Shown piece after piece: positions 57,746 through 64,000 of a DNA stretch of 64,000 nt. The notes below the pieces were generated by a model, which was not told the origin of the DNA, did not search any database, and saw only the letters and a program-made list of their open reading frames with translations. This DNA comes from Diphasiastrum complanatum (lineage: Eukaryota; Streptophyta; Lycopodiopsida; Lycopodiales; Lycopodiaceae), in NCBI GenBank assembly GCA_029204225.1, contig CM055092.1, forward strand, positions 43,894,433-43,958,432. Reading direction: 5' to 3'. Position numbers and translations under genes: made by a program. Numbering within the stretch: position 1 is the stretch's first letter; every line of letters starts with the position of its first letter.

Positions 57746-58610
57746 TGTGAAATTTCAGAGAAATAAATACCAAGAATGGATCTAGATCAGATCCTCAAGA
57801 GGTGTTGGAAGCTAGATTACATGATCTACTAATCAACCAATGATTAGATCTAGAATTAGATCAATTCCCCATCAAAAATCTAGCAAGAACAACAAGCAAA
57901 TGATTAAACTTGAGACCTACTGCATTCACACGTGTGAATAACAGTACCTGTACGGACTTACAGCAGAGAGTGAAGTACACAAGTGTTAGAAAGCAATAGA
58001 ACCATAAAATCACAACACAAATATGAGAATACTCAAGATATGCCTCCAAAACCAAGATCTTGCCTCATTGATTTCTCAAAGTGGATCCATCATGGATTAA
58101 ATACAAAAATCATCATACTCTCTCTCTAAGATACTTCCAGCACGTGTGAGACAGGTCATAGTGCTTATCCATATCCACTTTGGCTAAGATTCCATTAATT
58201 TGCCACATCATCATTGGTGGCTAGTGTTGACCTTCTAGATTCCTACAAATTAGGAGATAGGTCCTACAATCTAGGAGATTTGACTTTTGACATGTATGAA
58301 ATCTATATACAATGGATCTGAACTTTCTATATGATATTTCACACGTGGGAGACCACTCCTACCCATGTGATATAGCATTTTCTACCACTAGAATGGTGCC
58401 AAGTGTCATAATACTACTAAACTAGTTTTTGGCCAATTTAGCCACTAGTTTCCAATTTAAATGATATGTACAACATTTATGATCTATCTAAATGACTTAG
58501 GCATAGATTTCACACGTGGGAACAGGCTCCACACATGTCTAATGATGATAGGTACAAGTCATTATGGTATTTACAAGATTTAACCAAGTTAGCTTTTGCC
58601 AATTTTAACA
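57746..58610 (-). repeat. Element N 5' LTR
   Basis: 865 bp. CACACGTGTG at 57927-57936. Apparently identical to the copy at 52904-53768. Confidence 0.96.
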
Positions 58611-58615
58611 ATAGG

Positions 58616-60652
58616 TACCTAACTATGCATGCATGCTACTTTTAGCCATTTTTCTACTTCGTCCCTTAGCTCTATTCACCACTAACACTATCCACCTTTA
58701 ACTCTACTCCTCTACACTAACATTCATCATGATTTTAGGCTGAATGTGAAGAAGAGAAGTGAATAGGGAAAGGAGAAGAGAGAAAGAGAGAGAAAGAGAG
58801 AAGAGAGAGGGAGGAGGGGAGAGAGGTGAGATGGAGGTTAGCTCAAATGCTCAATGTCATTGCTTATGGAAAAACCTTAACTAACACAAACAAAAAGCAT
58901 GGAAGACAAGGAAATAACAAGCAATCACAACAATAGCATAAGCAAGAGTGATTTGCAAATGAGGATGTTTGAGCTCTCAAAATAGTAGAGTCTCCTCCTC
59001 TCAATTAGTCATGAAAATAGATTACATGAGGTGCCTTTTTATAAATGGGGAAGGCCCTTGCCCCAAAATACCATTGGCTAATATGTCCACGAATCCTATC
59101 CATTCATCTTGGACCCAACTTGATCCAAGGGTCCTAGAAAAATACATGGGATTTCAACCATGGGCTTATACGTGCAGGTTTCCATAATGGCAGATACAAA
59201 TGACAAAACAAAGAGACACATGGAAAGCACTCGAGCATGCAAGTTGTGAAGTTGTTGAGAGCTCTCCACTTTGATAATGTCAACCACCTATACCAATAAG
59301 ACATTCTAATCCAATTGCGGCAATTTGTGAAAAACATTTTTGTGATAAAGACTGGCGACAATAAGCACTTGGTTTCATGTAAGCGAACGAGGATCTACGC
59401 TTTTCCAAGTGACAATAAAAAATGCCAATGCAAAGCGGAGCGACATCGTCCAATACGAGTTGTAGTGGGTCCTGCAACACATTAGGGGTGGGATGATGTT
59501 GGCTGATGCTGACGAATTCCCAAGATACTCGGATAGAGCAACTCAAGAGCACTCTCACCTTAGACCGAGGAGGTCTTTGAGAAGATGAGACCAACGAAGA
59601 CTGAGAGCTGAGTATGAGAGCCGAGAAATGCTAGTTAGGAATGGCAAGCAAGAACTGTGTAAGCCTCGTGGAGAATCTCGGAAGATGGAATGACCATGTA
59701 GGAACTAGTATTTCCAAGCAAATGTAATAATTGCAAGTAGACCCCTCTTAAAGAAAGTAGAGTGAGCCACCTTTTGACAGTGACCTCTAGTGGAGAGCAT
59801 TATTCCACTTCTAATTTGTGAACTGTGGAAATTCCACTAGGATGTCACCTAAAGAGCTCTCTTGCTTATTTAAGATACTCCCTCTTTGTGAAGAAGAGCT
59901 TTTTGTGAAATGTATCAATCCATGCTGAAATGAGAAGAGCCTTCACGAGTTTGGTGCATCCTCCTTGATCATGCTTGTCTCTTGAGTGATGCATTTATGA
60001 TCTTGCCCTTCCCTCCTTTTGTGTGTGGTTGTGGACTGTAGAGTGGATTAGATTTGCTGCTTTCGTAGAGTGGATTAGTTTCTTTCCTTGTTTGTGGAAT
60101 AATGTAGGAACCAGCATTCAGGTAAACTAGATAGGCTAGATCTATGGTGTAATTCTTGCATATCTCTTACAGTCCAGTTCTTGATGTTCTTGGGATATCC
60201 AAAAATCATAAGACTGTTGGTTTCTTGATTCTTGGACTTCTAACATGCTGTTAATTAGTTCTTGGTCCTTGTTTTGTCAATTCATGCAAGTGTAGCTTAG
60301 TTTAGTAAAGCTTAGACTTTGATTCAGTTCGTTTTTAGGAGTAGATAGCTGTAGAATCTTCTGAATGTTCATTTGGGCTACAGTCTGATATGTGAATGAG
60401 CATTCATGGCTTGCATCATGAATGTAAGTGCATTCAAGAGAGTTCAACCCTGAGTATCCTCTGACAGGCAGGACAAAAAAATATACTACTACGAGAATCT
60501 GTTCCCTTCTACCTGATCTTGGGTTTAAAACAAGAATGACAATCTTAAGAAAAACCCACCGTCTCTGCTGAAAGGCAGAAGAAGTAAGAAAGAATCAATT
60601 TAAAAAACCAACAGACCCTCTAGAGCAGGGGATATGTCAACAAATATCTAGG
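58616..60652. other. Rest of the Gyp-X LTR and unassigned DNA
   Basis: The left part continues the Gyp-X 5' LTR from 52903. Its right end cannot be located without the partner LTR. An imperfect purine block rich in GAGAGA and AAGAGA lies at 58745-58825. No protein with a known domain is found. A TATTTAAGATACTCC motif at about 59867 is TATA-like but has no gene beside it. Confidence 0.5.
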
Positions 60653-60653
60653 T

Positions 60654-61825
60654 ATTGTTGGGAGTTGATGCATGGCAAATACAACTTGGTTTGGATTGTA
60701 AGCTTGGGCATTGGGATCCACTGCTTGAGCATTAGGATCATATGTATAATAAACAACTGTTTCAGTAGTATATTGCGGTTAAGTATTGTCTTCCACATAG
60801 TAGGTTGTTGGATCGATGGTATTCGGATCAAGATAATGGACAACTTGTTGCGGAGGAGGTCGGTTAACGAAAAACTATTGACGTAGTGGTTGGTACTGAT
60901 TTGGTGCACTTGGTCGTGGTTGGTATACCCATGGTCGTGGCATAGGCTGTTGTGGAGGGTAGGGGCGGTATGCTCGATAGATGGTGGGTCTGGTTGCTAT
61001 TGGAAAATGGTTTCACAGTTGAGGGCATTTATTAGCAATATAATATTGTGAGCAGATTGGACACCAAATATTTTTTCTTGCTAGAAAAGATTTCTTAGCA
61101 ATCTGTTTCATGGCAGTTTGAAAATCGACAGTGAGTTTATCCATATAAGATTGTTGAGCTTTTTGCCAAGTTTTCATTTGATGTAGGAGTTCAGAAGATT
61201 GGGCAACATTTTCAGACTTCGAGTGATTAGGACGGTCGAGATTCTTAGATTTCTTTTCATGATGGTCAAAGTCATCGTCGGAACCTTCGTCTTCCTCACG
61301 GATAGCATCAGTCATCAAATCTTTAAGTTGATCATAAAGGTCAACTGGTTTAAGTTCGCGGCAAATGGTTTTAGGTAATTCAACCAAGAACAGTTTTATG
61401 GCCATACGTTCAGTGATATTTTCATCAACACATTCTACTTTGAGACATTTAAAACACTCAATGTAGTTTCAGACAGACTCTTCGCGCCGCATCTTGATAT
61501 GGTTGATTTGGATGAATGGGCCCTGAGTAAGTTTGGATGGTTTGAAATGCTTGATGAGGGCGTCTTTGAGAGTGGTCCAAGGAACAAGATCAAGAGTTTC
61601 GAGGTTAGATTACCACTCTTTGGCTATTCCATAGAGTACCATGGGAAATAGATGAAACTTTTCAGTTTCAGAGGTATCTCCATAGAAACGACATGCATTA
61701 TCAAAGTCTTGGAGAAATCTGACTAGGTCAGATTCTCCATCATACTTTGGTGCATCGATACGTGAAATTCTTCGTTCTAGTCGTGGAGGAACCGGATTGG
61801 AAGATTCAGCATAATCTCAAGACAT
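60654..61825 (-). pseudogene. Second Gyp-Y-type gag
   Basis: Aligns with the Gyp-Y gag at 36165-37319. The clearest part (61013-61405) gives MAIKLFLVELPKTICRELKP, IREEDEGSDDDFDHHEKKSK and WCPICSQYYIANKCPQL without the frameshifts seen in Gyp-Y. ATG at 61825. The flanking parts contain stops near 61010, 61430 and 61480. The element is cut at about 60653, so no pol is present. Confidence 0.85.
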
Positions 61826-62693
61826 GATGCAGTATGAGGAGTAGAGTAACAATACAGATGATCAAGGCAGTACTGTACTTGGCAAAAAGACAAAAAGGAT
61901 AGTTTTCTTGCAGAATGGAGGATTTGGACAAAAATTGGACTTTTCTACTGTAAGAGAAATTGTGGACAAGTCTAGAAATCATGGACAGTCAGATAAATCT
62001 AATTACAGTACTCGCGAATTTCGACAGGAGGTGTTTTCTATCAAAATATTGATTTTTTATATTTAAAAAAAAATTAGAGATAAAATTTGTAGAGGGTACA
62101 GAGAATTCATTCTCACAGTGCTCGATCTTGTGGTATGACTGGCGAATTTTGATGCTAAGGTTTTGCTGACAGATGAGAAAAATAGTGAAAAAGATAATTT
62201 TTTTGACAAAAAACAGGCAAAATCTGTGAGATAGAATTCGTGGAGCTGTTGGAGGATTGATCTTTGATAGATCTAGCCTCAATGAAGCTGGCGAATTCTA
62301 AGACCAATATTTGGTTGAAAAACAATGGATTTTGACAGTATATCAGGGTGTTTTAATAGAATCTGAATAGAGTCATAATTCATGGAGGTGATAAAATGGA
62401 AGATCCGGGTCTGTTATGGCTACAGACAGACCGACGAATTTTGATATACTTGTTTGGTTGAAAAAAATGTCACTTGGGTCACTTCTTTCAAAGAAAATGC
62501 CCAGGTTGACACTTTTGTTGCTTCCCCTCGGCTTGATAGGTTGCTCCACAGCTCGTTGAGGACCTGGAGAGAAGTCTTGTGTTATGGTGTGAAGGTAAAA
62601 AGCAAGCAAGCATACACACAAACACGGAAGCAAAAAAAAGAAACAAAATGAAAGCTAGGTAGAAAAAATCTTAAAAAGCGGCAACGACGCCAA
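61826..62693 (-). other. Leader and primer-binding site of the second Gyp-Y copy
   Basis: Non-coding, colinear with 37320-38190. On the minus strand TGGCGTCGTTGCCGCTTTT (62674-62692) adjoins the LTR. Confidence 0.82.
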
Positions 62694-63153
62694 TGTTGGG
62701 AGTTTTTCTAGTTTGCGTGATAGCTAGATCTACTCACGGGTGTAGTATAGTGTGGAGAGGATTGTCCACCTTTTAAGAACCTACCAAAGCTTTCAAATGG
62801 AAATAAACAAACAAGAACGGGACAAGGAGGGTCTTCCATAAGTATCCATTAACTTATCGGACTAACTTATTTCTTGTCATTCTAGAACTTCTAACTTAGG
62901 ATCTAGAACTTCAAAGTTTCTAACTTAGGAAAACTTAAGACAAATATTTCTAAGCTTAAGTTTCCTAAGTCTAAGTTCTAAATCTAGTTTAAGCTATTTT
63001 ATTATTATTTTAAGCTTCTACTCATGGACTTACAAAACACATGCCATGGTGGAAGTTTATTGACTAATACTCATACGTGGGCTTACAAAACACATGCCAC
63101 GGAGTTTTATTTATTTCTTTTTATTTTTCTCTGTGTTAGCACAGTTGCTAACA
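62694..63153 (-). repeat. Internally deleted Gyp-Y-type 5' LTR
   Basis: 460 bp against 792 bp in Gyp-Y. Both ends are present (TGTTGGGAG and TTGCTAACA on the plus strand), but about 330 bp in the middle, matching about 38300-38660, are missing. The junction is near 62820. Confidence 0.85.
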
Positions 63154-63179
63154 TCCTTGTAGAAAATTGGTTCTCCCTT

Positions 63180-63395
63180 GCATTCTTGATCAACATCAAT
63201 TTGATTATTATTATTATGAAGACAATTATACTGATCAGCATCAATACGATGATGATCAATATGAAGATGATACAGGTGAGAGCTCAAAATTGTTCATTAC
63301 AGCATTAATGACAAGTGATGAAATGGGACGATGGCTGATCAACAACTCAAGGTTGAGTTTGACAACGACAAATGTCTTGTCAAAGACATCAAACA
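63180..63395 (+). pseudogene. Cop-B-type scrap with an internal deletion
   Basis: Matches 12360-12500 (YEDDTGESSKLFITALMTSD) and then jumps to the match of 12738-12806 (MADQQLKVEFD-type protease tail). The protease active-site region between them is missing. Right end near 63395. Confidence 0.85.
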
Positions 63396-63410
63396 AAGAC
63401 ATCATACACT

Positions 63411-63957
63411 TCATCCTTGCTTTAGTAGATAGATCCAACAAAATCTACTAAAATCATCAATGAAAGTTACATACATCTTATCTCTACTATTGCTAATTGT
63501 AGTAATTCCATGAATATCAGAATGTACAACTTGAAAAGGCTTTGTAGATCTAGATGTAGATCTAGCATAAGGTAGTCTATGTGACTTTGACAAAGCACAA
63601 GACTCACAAACATGATTGATACTTTTTAAAGAACTTGGAAGACCTATCACAACTTGCTTTCTAGCCATTACCTCCAGTGACTTGAAGTTGAGGTGTCCCA
63701 TCTTGTTATGCAAAACCTCTTGAATAGGTATTTCTCTCTTGCAACAACACATCCAAATTGGTTAGCAATAACACAAGCATCTAGCTTGAACAACTTCCCT
63801 CGCCTTTTACCTTTTGCAATCAAGATATCCTTCCTTTTTATCAGACAAGCATCTACAAACTCAACGTTGAGGCCTTTACTTAGCAATTGACTCACACTAA
63901 GCAAATTCTTGGTAATAGATGGAATGAACAAAACATCATCCAAATGAACATTCCTTT
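63411..63957 (-). pseudogene. Copia pre-integrase and integrase N-terminal fragment
   Basis: Minus-strand frames give FIPSITKNLLSVSQLLSKGL, RRGKLFKLDACV, the zinc motif region NKMGHLNFKSLEVM and CESCALSKSHRLPYARS, then HSDIHGITTISNSRDKMYVT and FIDDFSRFCWIYLL. A frameshift separates the two parts near 63700. It is cut by the Cop-A-type LTR at 63958 and fades near 63411. It differs from Cop-A, Cop-B and Cop-C in sequence, so a further copia family was present. Confidence 0.88.
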
Positions 63958-64000
63958 TGATAAATTTTACAGTTTTTAAGACAATAATGATTGTACTTTA
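63958..64000 (-). repeat. Edge of another Cop-A-type LTR
   Basis: TGATAAATTTTACAG and the following bases match the start of the Cop-A LTRs at 5361 and 9895, with one base changed in 43. The window ends inside it. Confidence 0.9.

Larger units (their letters stand above)
52904..58610 (-). mobile_element. Element N: recently inserted non-autonomous copia-like element with its own protein
   Basis: 5707 bp. The 865-bp LTRs at 52904-53768 and 57746-58610 show no difference that I can find. The target duplication is perfect (ATAGG at 52899-52903 and 58611-58615). The interior has a copia primer-binding site (TGGTATCAGAGCC, 57733-57745), a leader of about 1.8 kb, one long frame (53886-55901) and a polypurine tract. 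There is no protease, reverse transcriptase or RNase H, so enzymes must come from another element. The termini, polypurine tract and primer-binding site resemble those of Cop-C and Cop-A. It interrupts the LTR of Gyp-X. Confidence 0.96.

Noticed and set aside
58745-58825. A third GA microsatellite
   Set aside because: The block is purine-rich but irregular and short compared with the tracts at 26357 and 26567.

Overview
This window is nuclear DNA of a vascular plant with a large, transposon-dominated genome. The evidence is a four-exon class III peroxidase gene and plant-type Ty1/copia and Ty3/gypsy LTR retrotransposons, whose copia primer-binding sites read TGGTATCAGAGC and whose gypsy ones read TGGCG(C/T)C. 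The species cannot be fixed from the sequence. Only one host gene is convincing. Nearly everything else is LTR retrotransposons inserted into each other, at very different stages of decay. Element names used below (Cop-A, Cop-B, Cop-C, Cop-D, Gyp-X, Gyp-Y, N) are labels for this window only.

Layout. 1-5.1 kb: a dead Cop-B integrase fragment, two copies of a GC-rich 241-bp repeat, a minisatellite-like array and a truncated Cop-B 5' LTR with its primer-binding site. 5.36-10.75 kb: a complete Cop-A element on the minus strand, inserted in the Cop-B leader; an in-frame deletion has removed its integrase. 10.75-15.67 kb: the rest of Cop-B (plus strand), full of stops, ending in a 250-bp LTR. 15.7-28.5 kb: AT-rich intergenic DNA with a three-copy dispersed repeat, two facing copia 5' ends, a degenerate telomere-like block and twin long GA microsatellites. 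28.77-30.86 kb: the class III peroxidase gene (minus strand, 327 aa when spliced), with a candidate promoter. 31.5-41.5 kb: a decayed gypsy element (Gyp-Y) and copia scraps.

41.5-58.6 kb is the youngest and most informative part. A gypsy element (Gyp-X, minus strand) is split by two recent insertions. Cop-C (44124-50281) has one uninterrupted 1322-codon gag-pol frame, two 682-bp LTRs with four mismatches, and a perfect TTGCC target duplication. Element N (52904-58610) has two 865-bp LTRs that look identical and a perfect ATAGG duplication. It has no protease, reverse transcriptase or RNase H, yet carries an uninterrupted 671-codon frame. That frame holds one gag-type zinc knuckle, an integrase-like stretch without catalytic residues, and a duplicated module of about 175 residues. 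58.6-64 kb: the far part of the Gyp-X LTR, a second Gyp-Y copy, further copia scraps, and the edge of another Cop-A LTR.

How the parts relate. Cop-A, Cop-C and N share their polypurine tract, primer-binding site and terminal LTR motifs, and all carry the palindrome CACACGTGTG (13 exact copies in the window). My inference is that they form one regulatory and mobilisation group, in which a Cop-C-like autonomous element can supply enzymes to N and to integrase-less Cop-A copies. N, with its preserved but unexplained protein, is the best candidate here for an undescribed system.
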